Positions 1 to 13,658 are shown, numbered from the stretch's first letter. The stretch is DNA of 64,000 nt from Tsukamurella tyrosinosolvens (GCF_900104775.1 NZ_FNSA01000003.1:2976001-3040000); one strand, 5' to 3'. The notes: a model not told the origin generated them from the letters alone. Translations and numbers: made by a program.

Positions 1-685
1 CGGTGAGCACGAGGTAGGTGTCGGCGCCGAAGGCGTTGCCGCCCTCGATGTCGGTGTCGAGGCGATCGCCCACGACGAGGGCCGTCGTGGCCCCGGCCGC
101 GCGCATCGCGTCGACGAAGATGGGGGTGAAGGGCTTGCCGGCGACCTGCGGCTCGCGCTCGGTGGCGTTGCGGACGGCGGCGACCATGGAACCGTTGCCC
201 ACGAGCAGTCCGCGCTCGGTCGGGAGCGTCGCGTCGGTGTTGGTGGCGACCCAGACCGCGCCGGCGCGGATCGCGAGAGCCGCCTCGGACAGGCGCGCCC
301 AACCGGTCTCCGGGCTGTGGCCCTGGATGACGGCACGGGCGTCCTCGGCACGGTCCACGACTACCAGGCCGCGGCCCTCGACCTCCGCCCGCAGCGCGGG
401 GGCGCCGACGACGAGCACGGCGGTCCCGGCGGGGACGAGGGACGCGAGCAGTCCGGCTCCGGCCTGGGCACTCGTGACGACGGTGTCGTCGGGCGCCGCG
501 AAGCCGAGATCGCGGAGGTGTTGTGCGACGTCGCCCGGTCCGCGGCTGGCGTTGTTCGTCACGTAGGTGACCGGCAGGCCGTCGAGCACCGCGGCCGCGC
601 CGGGGATCGCGACGGCGCCCGCGTAGGCGGTGCCGTCGAGGTCGACGAGGAGCCGGTCGTAGCCGGCCGCGAGCGGCGCGCTCAT
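1..685 (-). CDS. HAD superfamily class IIA phosphatase, Rv1692-like (C-terminus beyond window)
   Basis: The reading frame starts at ATG 685 and runs off the left edge; about 228 residues are visible. The N-terminus has the HAD motif I, DLDGT at residues 15-19 (Asp15 nucleophile, Asp17 acid/base), followed by YVTNNAS, the usual HAD motif II region of NagD-type enzymes. A class IIA cap region and the motif VVGDRLDTDIEGG (HAD motif IV) follow near the visible end. The M. tuberculosis neighbour in this position (Rv1692) is a glycerol-3-phosphate phosphatase, so that activity is a reasonable guess but the substrate is not shown here. The start overlaps the stop of the upstream TPR gene by four bases (ATGA), so the two are co-transcribed and probably translationally coupled. 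Confidence 0.9.
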   Translation of the reverse strand, partial: MSAPLAAGYDRLLVDLDGTAYAGAVAIPGAAAVLDGLPVTYVTNNASRGPGDVAQHLRDLGFAAPDDTVVTSAQAGAGLLASLVPAGTAVLVVGAPALRAEVEGRGLVVVDRAEDARAVIQGHSPETGWARLSEAALAIRAGAVWVATNTDATLPTERGLLVGNGSMVAAVRNATEREPQVAGKPFTPIFVDAMRAAGATTALVVGDRLDTDIEGGNAFGADTYLVLT

Positions 686-2052
686 TCCGCGGAGTCGGCG
701 GAGAGCTCGGCCACCCGCTCCTCCGCGTCGGTGAACTCGTCCTCGTCCGCGGCGGCCGCGTTGAGGAACCAGGTCAGCGCATCGTCGCGGCGCTCGGCTC
801 CGAGCAGCGCCTCGGCGTAGACGTAGAACAGGCGGGCGGCGTGGAAGCCGCGGCGCGCGGGATCGAGGTCCTCGGCCTGCAGGGTGACGACGGCCTTGTC
901 GTACTCCCCCAGGTCCATGCGCGCACCGGCCTCCACCATCCGCAGCTCGGTGCGGTCGTCGCCCGTCAGCTGGGCCGCCTCGTCACCGCGCGCGGTCTCG
1001 ATGGCCTTCTCCGGCCGGCCGAGGCCGCGTTCGCTGTCGGCGATCATCGGGAGCAGGTTGACGGTGCCGCCCATCCGCTTCGCGGCGCGCAGCTCGCTGA
1101 GGGCCTCGGACCACTCGCCGTTCATGTACGCGGCGATGCCACAGGCCTCGCGGACCGCGGCGATGCGGCCGGCACGCTCACGCGCGGCTCGCGCATGGGC
1201 GAGGGCGGCGGCGGGATCGGTGTCGAGCAGGCGGCCGGCCAGCACGAGGTGCGAGGAGACGAGCTCGGCGTTGTTCTTGTCGAGGCTCAGCAGGTCGCGC
1301 CGGATCGCCGGATCGAGCTCCTTGGGGTCGACGTCGTTCGGGATCGACGGCTCGCCGGCCCGGGTGCGCGGGCGCTCGGAGCGCTGGTCGTCGCGCTGGA
1401 AACCGCCGCGACCACCCTGGCCTGCGGGACGCGAGCTCGAGCCGTTGCGGCCGCCGTAGGAGCTGCCGCCCCGCCGGTCTCCTCCGCCCCGGCGATCCCC
1501 ACCCGGTGCGCCGTTCCGACGGTCCGCGGAGCCTCCACCGGTGCGGCGATCCCCGGAGGGGCGTCCGCCGAACTCACGGCGGTCCCCCGAGCCGGAGCCG
1601 GCGCGACGGTCGCCGGCGCCGGACGAACGGCGGTCACCCGAGGGCCGGCCGCCGAACTCGCGCCGGTCGCCGCTTCGGGAGTCGCCGCCGCGGAAGTCGC
1701 GCCTGTCGCCACCGCGGGTGTCAGCGCCCCGGTTGTCGCGGCGATCACCGCTGCGGACGTCACGACGGTCGCCACTGCGGGAATCCCCACCGCGGTTGCC
1801 GCCGAAGTCGCGACGGTCGCCGCCTCGGACGCCCTCGGACCGTCGGTCGCCTCCGCGACCCTGGTATCCGCCGCGCTGGCCGCCACCGGTGCGGTCGCCG
1901 CCGCCCCGTCGGTCATCGCTGCGCCCTGCACCACGGTCGGTGCCTCGGCTCGCGCCACGTGACGAATCTCCGCCGTTGCTGCGTTCGGTCCGGTCGGCGG
2001 GATTGGTGAACCCCGCACGCTGCCGGCGCTCGCCGTTCGAGTCAGCCGCCAC
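682..2052 (-). CDS. TPR-type protein with long Arg/Gly/Asp-rich disordered N-terminus (Rv1691-like)
   Basis: A 456-aa protein starting at GTG 2052, with GGGAAG about nine bases upstream. Residues from about 20 to 235 are low-complexity and predicted disordered, built from roughly a dozen copies of [G/S/A]DRR with short Gly/Ser spacers; the unit SGDRREFGGRPSGDRR occurs twice. From about residue 238 to the end the sequence turns into helical TPR-like pairs (for example AALAHARAARERAGRIAAVREA), as in the M. tuberculosis neighbour Rv1691, which from memory lacks such a long tail. The tail resembles RGG-type RNA-binding regions, so RNA or ribosome association is plausible but inferred. It is the first gene downstream of the rRNA operon and overlaps the HAD gene by ATGA. 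Confidence 0.85.
   Translation of the reverse strand: MAADSNGERRQRAGFTNPADRTERSNGGDSSRGASRGTDRGAGRSDDRRGGGDRTGGGQRGGYQGRGGDRRSEGVRGGDRRDFGGNRGGDSRSGDRRDVRSGDRRDNRGADTRGGDRRDFRGGDSRSGDRREFGGRPSGDRRSSGAGDRRAGSGSGDRREFGGRPSGDRRTGGGSADRRNGAPGGDRRGGGDRRGGSSYGGRNGSSSRPAGQGGRGGFQRDDQRSERPRTRAGEPSIPNDVDPKELDPAIRRDLLSLDKNNAELVSSHLVLAGRLLDTDPAAALAHARAARERAGRIAAVREACGIAAYMNGEWSEALSELRAAKRMGGTVNLLPMIADSERGLGRPEKAIETARGDEAAQLTGDDRTELRMVEAGARMDLGEYDKAVVTLQAEDLDPARRGFHAARLFYVYAEALLGAERRDDALTWFLNAAAADEDEFTDAEERVAELSADSAE
1400..1905 (-). repeat. Degenerate tandem repeats encoding GDRR units
   Basis: This stretch encodes the repetitive tail of the TPR protein. Units of GGCGACCGCCGT-type codons recur at irregular 15-45 base spacing, including two copies of a 16-residue unit. 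The repeats are imperfect at DNA level and in frame, so copy number could vary between strains without frameshift. Confidence 0.7.
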
Positions 2053-2113
2053 GTTGCACCCGCTTCCCGTCGCCTCCGAGGCGACTCACGCTATTACTGT
2101 ACTTGGACATGGC

Positions 2114-2172
2114 GAAGGCCCCTGGGGAGGTGGAACACTGCGAAGTGTTCGACACGATCCCCAAGGGCCTTC
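2114..2172 (-). terminator. rRNA operon terminator, nested stem-loops
   Basis: Outer arms 2114-2128 and 2158-2172 pair over 15 bases with a single G-U. Inside them lies a second perfect hairpin (GAACACT/AGTGTTC, 2133-2139 and 2144-2150) with a four-base loop. It starts about 20 bases after the 5S 3' end on the minus strand. There is no clear T-run after the stem, which is common for actinobacterial terminators. Confidence 0.8.
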
Positions 2173-2191
2173 ATCCTGTATCTAATTTTAG

Positions 2192-2308
2192 TCCGGCGGT
2201 GTCCTACTCTCCCACACCCTCGCGAGTGCAGTACCATCGGCGCTGGAGGGCTTAGCTTCCGGGTTCGGAATGGAGCCGGGCGTTTCCCCTCCGCTATGGC
2301 CGCCGTAA
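2192..2308 (-). rRNA. rrf: 5S ribosomal RNA
   Basis: The minus strand reads TTACGGCGGCCATAGCGG at the 5' end and closes with ACACCGCCGGAC, which pairs with it to form helix I. The length is about 117 nt, normal for 5S rRNA. Ends are estimated by eye. It is the last gene of the 16S-23S-5S operon and is followed by the terminator. Confidence 0.95.
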
Positions 2309-2440
2309 CACTGCGAAACAACACATGTGTGCTGTCTCAGACATTGCATAGTGGACGCGAACCAGACAGGATCTGGTTTCTGTTTGTTACACGCTTACAT
2401 TCTGTGAGCTACGTGCTCGTTTTGGCGAATGTTATGTGTG

Positions 2441-7489
<5,049 letters not shown>

Positions 7490-7680
7490 AAAACACTAGA
7501 AACCGAAGTTTCAGCATAATCAGGAAATCCTGAACAAAAAACGAAACCACTGACAAAAATCAATGATTCCAGAAATACATCTCGCAAAGAAATAAACGAG
7601 AAAAGCCACAACACAAACAACCAAATAACTTGATTGTCCATGCGTGCCAAAAAATTTGGCACTGACAATTTCATCGACAC

Positions 7681-7702
7681 ACTGTTGAGTTCTCAAAGAA
7701 CA
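7681..7702 (-). promoter_or_regulatory. boxA antitermination element in rrn leader
   Basis: The minus strand reads TGTTCTTTGAGAACTCAACA, the boxA-type sequence typical of mycobacterial rrn leaders. A short perfect hairpin (GTGCCAAA/TTTGGCAC, 7644-7662) lies between it and the 16S 5' end and may belong to the leader processing stem. Confidence 0.7.
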
Positions 7703-7784
7703 CGCCAAACGCGGCTCACTTCACCACAACCCCGCACAACGAGGTCTTAACAGTGGAGTGGAAACCTTCGCAGGCAACCGTTCC

Positions 7785-7813
7785 AGGTTACATTCTCACG
7801 TCCCGCCTGTCAA
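7785..7813 (-). promoter_or_regulatory. rrn promoter, proximal
   Basis: On the minus strand TTGACA (7813-7808) is followed after 17 bases by TAACCT (7790-7785), then GGAACGGTTGCC across the expected start. This is the closest of three tandem promoters to the 16S gene. Confidence 0.8.
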
Positions 7814-7839
7814 GGCGACCCGCTCGAAGCAACCGTTCA

Positions 7840-7868
7840 AGCTTAGCAGAGCGGATTTCCGTGTGCAA
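7840..7868 (-). promoter_or_regulatory. rrn promoter, middle
   Basis: On the minus strand TTGCAC (7868-7863) is followed after 17 bases by TAAGCT (7845-7840), then TGAACGGTTGC, the same start-site motif as in the proximal promoter. Confidence 0.75.
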
Positions 7869-7996
7869 CTCGCTCTCGCGGGTCACTCTCGGAACTGCTT
7901 CGAACCGCGCAACCGCACGTTGAGATACCCTCGACCGTATGACACGCTCGAGAGGAACACTCTCCGTAGTGGCTGGCTGCTCGGAGCAACCGTTCC

Positions 7997-8026
7997 AGCT
8001 TATGTCGGAGTCGATCTCGGTGTCAA
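7997..8026 (-). promoter_or_regulatory. rrn promoter, distal
   Basis: On the minus strand TTGACA (8026-8021) is followed after 18 bases by TAAGCT (8002-7997), then GGAACGGTTGC. A fourth, degenerate relative (TATCTC at 7927-7922, followed by AACGTGCGGTTGC) lies between this and the middle promoter but lacks a good -35. The 7490-8248 gap holds only the rrn leader and promoters; I see no gene in it. Confidence 0.75.
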
Positions 8027-8248
8027 ACCGGGGCTCGGCTCCATGTTGTCAAAGCGTCTGCGTTTCTACCGTCTGACCTGGGCTTTTCGGCCCCGTCCTG
8101 GTCGGTGTCGCGCTGACTTCGAATAAGTTACGCACCGTGGAACGGAAGCACAAATCCCCAGGTCAGCGCGTAACGTGCTGTTCATCTGCGCAGGTCAGCC
8201 ATGTGCGGCCGTCCGGAAGTCGTCGAACCCCAGCTTTGTGACCTGCAG

Positions 8249-8290
8249 CACAGAGGCCGCCCCGCGCTCGACGACGGGACGGCCTCTGTG
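8249..8290 (-). terminator. tyrS terminator
   Basis: Perfect 10-bp arms (CACAGAGGCC, 8249-8258, and GGCCTCTGTG, 8281-8290) separated by 22 bases, lying just after the tyrS stop at 8307. It separates tyrS transcription from the rrn promoters downstream. Confidence 0.75.
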
Positions 8291-8306
8291 GTCATGACCA
8301 GCGATT

Positions 8307-9575
8307 TCAGGCGAAACGCGCGCCCGCGAAGGTCTTCTTGCCGCGGCGGAGGACGAGCCACCGTCCGTGCAGCAGGTCGCCGGGTGCCGGCTCCCACTCC
8401 TCGGACTCCACCTTCACGTTGTTCGCGTAGGCGCCGCCCTCCTTCACCGCGCGACGAGCGGCGCCCTTCGACTCACACAGTCCGGACGCGGTCAGGAGGT
8501 CGACGATGGTGCGCGGCTCCCCCGCCGCCACCTCGACCACCGACGCCTCCTCCAGCGCGGCCGCGAGCGTGCCCTCGGGGAGATCCGCGAGCTCGCCGCG
8601 GCCGAACAGCGCCTGCGCGGCCAGCTCGGCGGCGCGGGTGTGCTCCTCGCCGTGCACCAGCGTCGTCATCTCCGCAGCGAGCCGCTTCTGCGCGGTGCGC
8701 TTCTGCGGGGCCTCCACCGTCTCGCGCTCGAGCTCGGCGATCTCGTCCTGCGTGAGGAAGGTGAACCAGCGCAGGTAGCGGATCACGTCGGCATCGGCCG
8801 TGTTCACGAAGTACTGGTACCAGGCGTAGGGGCTGGTCTGCTCGGGGTCGAGCCACAGGGAGCCGCCGCCGGTGGACTTGCCGAACTTCTTGCCGTCCGA
8901 GGAGGTCACCAGCTGGGTGGTCAGCGCGTGCACGTGCCGGCCGTCGATCTTCCGGTTCAGGTCCACGCCGGCCACGATGTTGCCCCACTGATCGGAGCCG
9001 CCGATCTGCAGCGCCGCCTCGTAGCGGCGCGCGAGCTCCACGTAGTCGTACGCCTGGAGCAGCATGTAGCTGAACTCGGTGTAGCTGATCCCGTCCGATT
9101 CGAGGCGGCGCTTGACCGTCTCACGCGCGAGCATGACGTTGATCGAGAAGTGCTTGCCCACATCGCGCAGGAAGGTGGGCACGTTCATCTGCCCGTGCCA
9201 GTCCAGGTTGTTGACCAGGATCGCGGCGTTGTCGCCGTCGAACGCGACGAACCGCTGCAGCTGGTCGTCGATCTTCGCCGCCCACGCGGCCACGGTGTCC
9301 ACGGAGTTCATCACGCGCTCGCCGACGTCGCGGGGATCGCCGACCTGGCCGGTCGCGCCGCCACCGAGGACGATCGGCCGGTGCCCGGCCTCCTGGAAAC
9401 GGCGGAGCGTGAGCAGCTGGACGAGGTGGCCGGCGTGCAACGAGGAAGCGGTGGGGTCGAATCCCGCATAGAGCGTGATCGGCCCGGCGGCGAGCCGCTC
9501 GCGCAGCGCGTCGAGATCGGTGGACTGCGCGATCAGGCCGCGCCAGGACAGTTCCTCGAGGATGTCAGTGCTCAC
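8307..9575 (-). CDS. tyrS: Tyrosyl-tRNA synthetase
   Basis: Charges tRNA-Tyr with tyrosine in the cytoplasm. A 422-aa class I synthetase. The HIGH motif appears as HAGH at residues 47-50 and the KMSKS motif as KFGKS near residue 225, typical of bacterial TyrRS; a C-terminal S4-like RNA-binding domain ([21 protein letters not shown]) is present. I chose GTG 9575, giving [19 protein letters not shown], because it aligns with the family N-terminus; an upstream GTG at 9605 would add ten residues. The chosen start overlaps the stop of the upstream membrane-protein gene by 11 bases. The order mpg-membrane protein-tyrS resembles the M. tuberculosis mpg-tyrS neighbourhood. Confidence 0.97.
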   Translation of the reverse strand: MSTDILEELSWRGLIAQSTDLDALRERLAAGPITLYAGFDPTASSLHAGHLVQLLTLRRFQEAGHRPIVLGGGATGQVGDPRDVGERVMNSVDTVAAWAAKIDDQLQRFVAFDGDNAAILVNNLDWHGQMNVPTFLRDVGKHFSINVMLARETVKRRLESDGISYTEFSYMLLQAYDYVELARRYEAALQIGGSDQWGNIVAGVDLNRKIDGRHVHALTTQLVTSSDGKKFGKSTGGGSLWLDPEQTSPYAWYQYFVNTADADVIRYLRWFTFLTQDEIAELERETVEAPQKRTAQKRLAAEMTTLVHGEEHTRAAELAAQALFGRGELADLPEGTLAAALEEASVVEVAAGEPRTIVDLLTASGLCESKGAARRAVKEGGAYANNVKVESEEWEPAPGDLLHGRWLVLRRGKKTFAGARFA

Positions 9576-10752
9576 CGGTCCATTGTGAACGAACCGCGGC
9601 GTCACGGAGGTCGCCGCCCTGCAGAGCGGTCACCAACAGCTCACGGTCGGCCGGGCTCCCGCCGCGCGTGAACATCACGAGGTCCCCGTGCACCAACTGG
9701 TCCACGAGGAGGTCCGCGACCGCGCGCGCGGCGTCGTCGGCCCTGCGGAGGGCGACGGCGCCGGACGTCTCGGCGAGCTCCGCCAGGTCTCCGACCAGCA
9801 CGGCGACGGGTTCGTCGTCGTACTCCTCCGCGAGCTCGGCGATGAGAGCGCCGCCCTGCACCGTCCACCGCACAGTGATCGGCCCAATGGCGCCGAAGCG
9901 GTCGAAGAGGCGCTCCCAGCCGTCGAAGGGGCCACGGAGCCAGACCGGCGCGACGACCGCGCGTCGGAGCACGAGCACTCCCGGCACGCCCGACCGCCGG
10001 TAGCCGGTCAGCAGGTCGCGCACGTCGTCGGCGGTCGACGGTGCCGCCCGGCCCGCGTCGGCGAGGAAGCGCGACCGGGCCACGACGACGACCGCGTCGG
10101 CACCGTCGTCGACGGTGAGCAGGTCGCGGTCCTCGGCGAACGTCAGGTCGGCGAGCCCGGCGGGAAGGTCGAACAGCGTCTGCACCGCGGCGGCGGTGGT
10201 GGCCGGCAGGCCGCCCAGCCACGGCGCGATGCGCAGACCGCGAACGGCGACCGGCGCGGCCGCGAGCTCGGCGCGGGTCACCGACCGCAGGGTGAGGAAC
10301 ACCCCGGCGACCAGGATCGCCAGCGCCACGAGCGCGCCGAGGGCGAAGACCGCACCGAGCAACGACAGCAGCCAGACGACGAGGGCCCCGGCGACGGCGA
10401 GCGCCAGGGCGATCACGTACGCCGCGCCGAGATCCGACGGGATCTGCGCCCGGTGTGCGAGATGACGGTGCCGATCGAGCTCCGCGTGGGCGCGGGCGGC
10501 GGCCGGGCCGAGCCGACGCAGGTTCAACAGGCCCAGGATCGCGGCGAGCCGCGACTCCGCCGCCGTCGCCAGCGCCGCCGCCGAGCGGGTCTGCAAGATC
10601 GGCACGAGTGCCCAGCCCGCCTCGAGCAGGCCTTCGGTCGTCGCCGGGAAGGGCGCCCCGATGAGGGCACGGGAGGCCTCGTCCTCATCGGGATGGGCGA
10701 ACGCCCGCGCGTTCACCGCGTTGAGGCCGCGGTCGCGGGCGAGCTGGTCCAT
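9565..10752 (-). CDS. Conserved hypothetical membrane protein
   Basis: A 395-aa protein of a family I do not recognise. The first 110 residues are soluble and Ala/Arg-rich. Two adjacent hydrophobic segments follow at about residues 115-165 ([19 protein letters not shown] and [18 protein letters not shown]), then a soluble region of about 220 residues rich in Asp, Ala and Val. That suggests a bitopic hairpin anchor with cytoplasmic domains. I used ATG 10752 (MDQLARDRG); GTG codons at 10758 and 10794 are alternatives, none with a convincing ribosome site. It lies between mpg and tyrS in a probable operon and its end overlaps tyrS. No catalytic motif is visible. Confidence 0.75.
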   Translation of the reverse strand: MDQLARDRGLNAVNARAFAHPDEDEASRALIGAPFPATTEGLLEAGWALVPILQTRSAAALATAAESRLAAILGLLNLRRLGPAAARAHAELDRHRHLAHRAQIPSDLGAAYVIALALAVAGALVVWLLSLLGAVFALGALVALAILVAGVFLTLRSVTRAELAAAPVAVRGLRIAPWLGGLPATTAAAVQTLFDLPAGLADLTFAEDRDLLTVDDGADAVVVVARSRFLADAGRAAPSTADDVRDLLTGYRRSGVPGVLVLRRAVVAPVWLRGPFDGWERLFDRFGAIGPITVRWTVQGGALIAELAEEYDDEPVAVLVGDLAELAETSGAVALRRADDAARAVADLLVDQLVHGDLVMFTRGGSPADRELLVTALQGGDLRDAAVRSQWTGEH

Positions 10753-10816
10753 GTCGGTCACACGCAGGAGTGCACCCGCTCCCGCTTGGTGCACGGTTGG
10801 ATCCCGCTGGGACCGG

Positions 10817-11398
10817 TCAGCGGCTCACGGACGGGTGGCCCGCCAGCCACAGTCGCCACGGCTTCTCGACCGCCTTGCTGATCCCGATACGCGGCCCCGC
10901 GGCGACCGGGCCCCGTCGGGCGGCGATCTCCAGCCCGACCTCGGAGGCAGGATCGAGCACGTCGATCCCCTTGTCGGCCACGGTGATCCCCAGCGCCTGC
11001 CCGAGACGGCCGGGCCCGGCGGCGAGGCGCGCATCGGGATCCCGCACAGCGCGGCGCTCCCGGACCAGGTCGAGACCGGATTCGATCGAGGCCGCACGCA
11101 GTAGTACGCCGGCGCCCACCCCGTCGGGTCCCGCGGTGATGTTGACGCACTGGTGGATGCCGTACGAGAGGTACACGTACAGGTGGCCGGCGGGCCCGAA
11201 CATCACGTCGTTGCGCGGCGTCGGCCCCGGATAGGTGTGCGCGGCCGGGTCGGGCCACGGGCCGTTCTCGGGCGAGCCGTAGGCCTCCACCTCGACGATG
11301 CGGGCGCGGACCTCGCCGACGACCAGCACGGAACCGAGGACGAGCCGGGCGGCCCGGAGCGGATGGACCGCGAGCCGGTCCCGCGCGGTCGCGGTCAC
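10817..11398 (-). CDS. mpg: 3-methyladenine DNA glycosylase (AAG/MPG family)
   Basis: Removes alkylated purines such as 3-methyladenine and hypoxanthine from DNA in base-excision repair. The 193-aa length fits bacterial members. The sequence ARIVEVEAY (Glu in the active site), the block DVMFGPAGHLYVYLSYGIHQCVNI and the GPGRLGQALGI segment are all diagnostic of the family. It starts at GTG 11398, ten bases after the stop of the Trm112-like gene, so it is probably in the same transcript. It matches mpg (Rv1688) next to tyrS in M. tuberculosis. Confidence 0.95.
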   Translation of the reverse strand: MTATARDRLAVHPLRAARLVLGSVLVVGEVRARIVEVEAYGSPENGPWPDPAAHTYPGPTPRNDVMFGPAGHLYVYLSYGIHQCVNITAGPDGVGAGVLLRAASIESGLDLVRERRAVRDPDARLAAGPGRLGQALGITVADKGIDVLDPASEVGLEIAARRGPVAAGPRIGISKAVEKPWRLWLAGHPSVSR

Positions 11399-11408
11399 CG
11401 GGGTCGGG

Positions 11409-11615
11409 TCACTGCGCGGCGCGGGCCAGGATCGACTCGTGCTCGGCGTCGTCGACGTCGCGCCCCTCCCCGATCAGGAGGACGGGCAGGCCGTCCTCGA
11501 TCGGGTAGGCGCGGCGCAGGCGCGGGTTGTAGAACAGCTCATCGGGCACGTACAGCAGCGGCCCCTTGTCCTGCGGGCAGGCGAGGATCTTCAGCAGCGT
11601 CGCGTCGATGGCCAT
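11409..11615 (-). CDS. Trm112 family protein
   Basis: A 68-aa protein beginning MAIDATLLKILACPQDKGPLLY, the conserved LL.IL.CP..KGPL pattern of the Trm112/YcaR family, ending with RLRRAYPIEDGLPVLL. Eukaryotic Trm112 activates methyltransferases; bacterial members are less understood. Only the first Cys of a zinc ribbon is kept. It lies nine bases after the alcohol dehydrogenase stop and ten before mpg, so it is within the operon. Confidence 0.9.
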   Translation of the reverse strand: MAIDATLLKILACPQDKGPLLYVPDELFYNPRLRRAYPIEDGLPVLLIGEGRDVDDAEHESILARAAQ

Positions 11616-11624
11616 GGCGCCATG

Positions 11625-12698
11625 CTACCCAGCGGGGAGCCAGACCGGCTTGACGGCGGTGCCCTCGCGGGCCGCGGCCCAGGCCTCGTCGAAATCGGTG
11701 AAGACGGTGACGAGCCGCTCGACGGGCAGGCGCCCCGCGGCGGCGGCCGCCGCGAGCTCGGGGAGGAACGCGGCGGGCTCGGAGTCCCCCTCGATCACGC
11801 CGATCACCCGCAGGCCGCGGGCCATGATGAGCATGACGGGCAGGTCGGCCGACGGCGCGCCGAGCCCGACGACCGCGAGCGTGCCGCGCGGTCGGAGGGC
11901 GAGAACGGCCTGGCCCAGCACATCGGCGCGGGCGGTGGTGTCGACGGCGGCGTGCGCGCCACCACCCGTCGCCTCGATGACCGCCTGCGCGGCCTGCGGC
12001 CCCGCCTCGACGGCGTGCGTGGCCCCCAGCTCGAGGGCCAGCGCGCGGCGATCCTCCCGCGGATCGACCGCGACGATCGTCGTGGCGCCCGCGAGCTTCG
12101 CGCCCATGACGGCTGCGAGGCCGACGGCGCCGGTCCCGAAGATCACGACGGACTGCCCCGGCCGCACCTGCAGGGCGCGGGTCACCGTGCCGACGCCCGT
12201 CTGGACGCTGCACCCGAGCGGCGCGGCGAGCTCGAAGGGAAGGTCTCCGATGGGGACGGTGTTGCGATCCGTCGCGAGCGCGAGGCCCGCGAAGCTCGAC
12301 TGGCCGAAGAACCCGCCGGTCACCGCGGTCTCCCCCGAGCGGATGCCCGGCAGCCCGAGGTAGTTGCGGGTGATGGACTGCTCGCAATAACCGGGAGTGC
12401 CCGCCGCGCAGAACTCGCAGGTGCCGCAGCTGTCGAAGGTGAGCGACACCCGGTCGCCCACCGCGAGGCCCTGAGCGTCCGGGCCGAGGGCCTCGACGAC
12501 ACCGGCGCCCTCGTGACCGAGGATCACGGGCAGTCCCTGCTCGGGCCACTGCGCGGCGAGCGTCAGGTCGGTGTGGCACACGCCGACCGCGTGGATCCGC
12601 ACCAGCACCTGGTTACCCGTGGGCTCGGGGACCTGGATCTCGAGGGCCGACGGTGCCTCCCCCGGCGCGGCGACGACCCGCGCGACGGTGCCCGTCAC
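11625..12698 (-). CDS. Zinc-dependent alcohol dehydrogenase (MDR superfamily)
   Basis: A 357-aa medium-chain dehydrogenase/reductase, probably oxidising an alcohol or reducing an aldehyde with NAD(H). The catalytic zinc ligands are Cys41 (GVCHTD), His62 (GHEGAG) and a later Cys (GCSVQTG). The structural zinc lobe has Cys91, Cys94, Cys97 and Cys105. The Rossmann motif GTGAVGLAAVMGAKLAGA follows. The layout resembles the aryl-alcohol dehydrogenase group; the substrate is not readable. The start is GTG 12698, overlapping the stop of the DUF4334 gene by GTGA. The longer in-frame extension upstream lies over that gene and is not real. Confidence 0.92.
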   Translation of the reverse strand: MTGTVARVVAAPGEAPSALEIQVPEPTGNQVLVRIHAVGVCHTDLTLAAQWPEQGLPVILGHEGAGVVEALGPDAQGLAVGDRVSLTFDSCGTCEFCAAGTPGYCEQSITRNYLGLPGIRSGETAVTGGFFGQSSFAGLALATDRNTVPIGDLPFELAAPLGCSVQTGVGTVTRALQVRPGQSVVIFGTGAVGLAAVMGAKLAGATTIVAVDPREDRRALALELGATHAVEAGPQAAQAVIEATGGGAHAAVDTTARADVLGQAVLALRPRGTLAVVGLGAPSADLPVMLIMARGLRVIGVIEGDSEPAAFLPELAAAAAAGRLPVERLVTVFTDFDEAWAAAREGTAVKPVWLPAG

Positions 12699-13186
12699 CG
12701 GTCCGCCAGGCAGCCGCCGGCCGGGCCGGGCCGGGTATCGCGCTCGAGATAGAAGTAGAAGTACGGCGCGGCCAGCTTCTTCCCCGTCATCACGCCCATG
12801 ACGGTGTCGTCGTCGACCTTGGCGAAGTGGTCGATGACCGGCTGCCCGTCGTAGACCATCGAGGCGGTCACCGTGCCGTCGAAGTCGATGAGCCGCAGCG
12901 TGGCCTCCCCCTTCCCGAGGGCGACGTTGGAGAACTTCTCGCCGTGCTCGTCCAGACAGACCAGCGGCTGCACGTCGTTCTCGGACACGAAGCTCTTGCC
13001 GTACCACCGCGCCCTGCCGAGGGAACCGTCCATCGGGTGGCCCGACGGCAGCTCCCCGCCGCGCCAGTCGCCGAGCAGGAACGCGATGGAAACGGGCTCG
13101 AGCTGGGCGAACAGCCCGGCGAGTTCGGCGGGTTCGGAGTGGCGCGGCTCGTCGATGAGCCCGCGGACGGTGCGCTCTGCGGTCAT
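12695..13186 (-). CDS. DUF4334 (GXWXG) domain protein
   Basis: A 163-aa protein with the GXWXG signature LLGDWRGGELPSG near residue 40 and a beta-rich C-terminal half (DGTVTASMVYDGQPVIDHF), as in the GXWXG/DUF4334 family. The family is probably a small ligand-binding barrel of unknown function, often beside dehydrogenases. The four-base overlap with the alcohol dehydrogenase suggests the two proteins act together. No signal peptide is seen. Confidence 0.88.
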   Translation of the reverse strand: MTAERTVRGLIDEPRHSEPAELAGLFAQLEPVSIAFLLGDWRGGELPSGHPMDGSLGRARWYGKSFVSENDVQPLVCLDEHGEKFSNVALGKGEATLRLIDFDGTVTASMVYDGQPVIDHFAKVDDDTVMGVMTGKKLAAPYFYFYLERDTRPGPAGGCLADR

Positions 13187-13239
13187 GTCGCGATGTTATC
13201 CGACATTCTCCACCGCATGGCCGAAAACGGAAACACGTT

Positions 13240-13602
13240 TCAGTAACTGAACGTCGTGGCCCCGTCGCCGATCCACTCCCACATCGGCACGGTGCCGCCC
13301 AGCGTCGCACCGGCGATGCGCGGCTGCTCCCGCAGTCCCTTGGCATCGATGCAGATCGGGCATACCAGGAATACTCCACCGGCCGCCGTATATCGCGCGA
13401 TCAGGTCGGGGATGGGCGGACATCCGGCGCACGCGACGCCGGTAGTGACGCCGACCGTCGCCAGGCGCACCGCCTCCTTGGTCAGGAACATCAGCGTCGG
13501 GCGCCCCGACTCCGCCGCACCGACGGCGACCAGGAACGCCACCGTCACCTTCTCCGCGTCCTCGAGTCCCGTGGTCAACGAGACCACCGCCCTACCGGTC
13601 AT
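13240..13602 (-). CDS. DsrE-like family protein
   Basis: A 120-aa protein starting at ATG 13602 with GGAG six bases upstream; a GTG one codon earlier is the alternative. It shows the DsrE/DsrF-type fold pattern: an N-terminal strand-helix (VVSLTTGLEDAEKVTVAFLVAVGAAE), a FLTKEAV loop, and a Cys-containing VFLVCPICIDAKGL segment. Cysteines in CAGC and CPIC could carry persulfide or bind a metal, but this is inferred. Divergent from an HxlR-type regulator with a 115-base intergenic region, so the regulator may control it. Confidence 0.8.
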   Translation of the reverse strand: MTGRAVVSLTTGLEDAEKVTVAFLVAVGAAESGRPTLMFLTKEAVRLATVGVTTGVACAGCPPIPDLIARYTAAGGVFLVCPICIDAKGLREQPRIAGATLGGTVPMWEWIGDGATTFSY

Positions 13603-13643
13603 CACTCTCTCCTTCGTCGTCCATCACCTGCGTTTCCCAGCGT

Positions 13644-13658
13644 GGGCGCGGTGCGCCC
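13644..13658. promoter_or_regulatory. Perfect palindrome between DsrE gene and HxlR regulator
   Basis: GGGCGC-GGT-GCGCCC, perfect 6-bp arms with a 3-base spacer, in the divergent intergenic region. It could be the HxlR operator, but such GC palindromes arise easily by chance at this base composition. Confidence 0.3.

Noticed and set aside
7758-8126. Open frame of 122 codons upstream of 16S
   Set aside because: It covers the rRNA promoters and their repeated start-site motif, and its translation resembles no protein.
9576-9605. Ten-residue N-terminal extension of TyrS
   Set aside because: GTG 9575 matches the family N-terminus; the longer form lies deeper in the preceding gene and adds unconserved residues.
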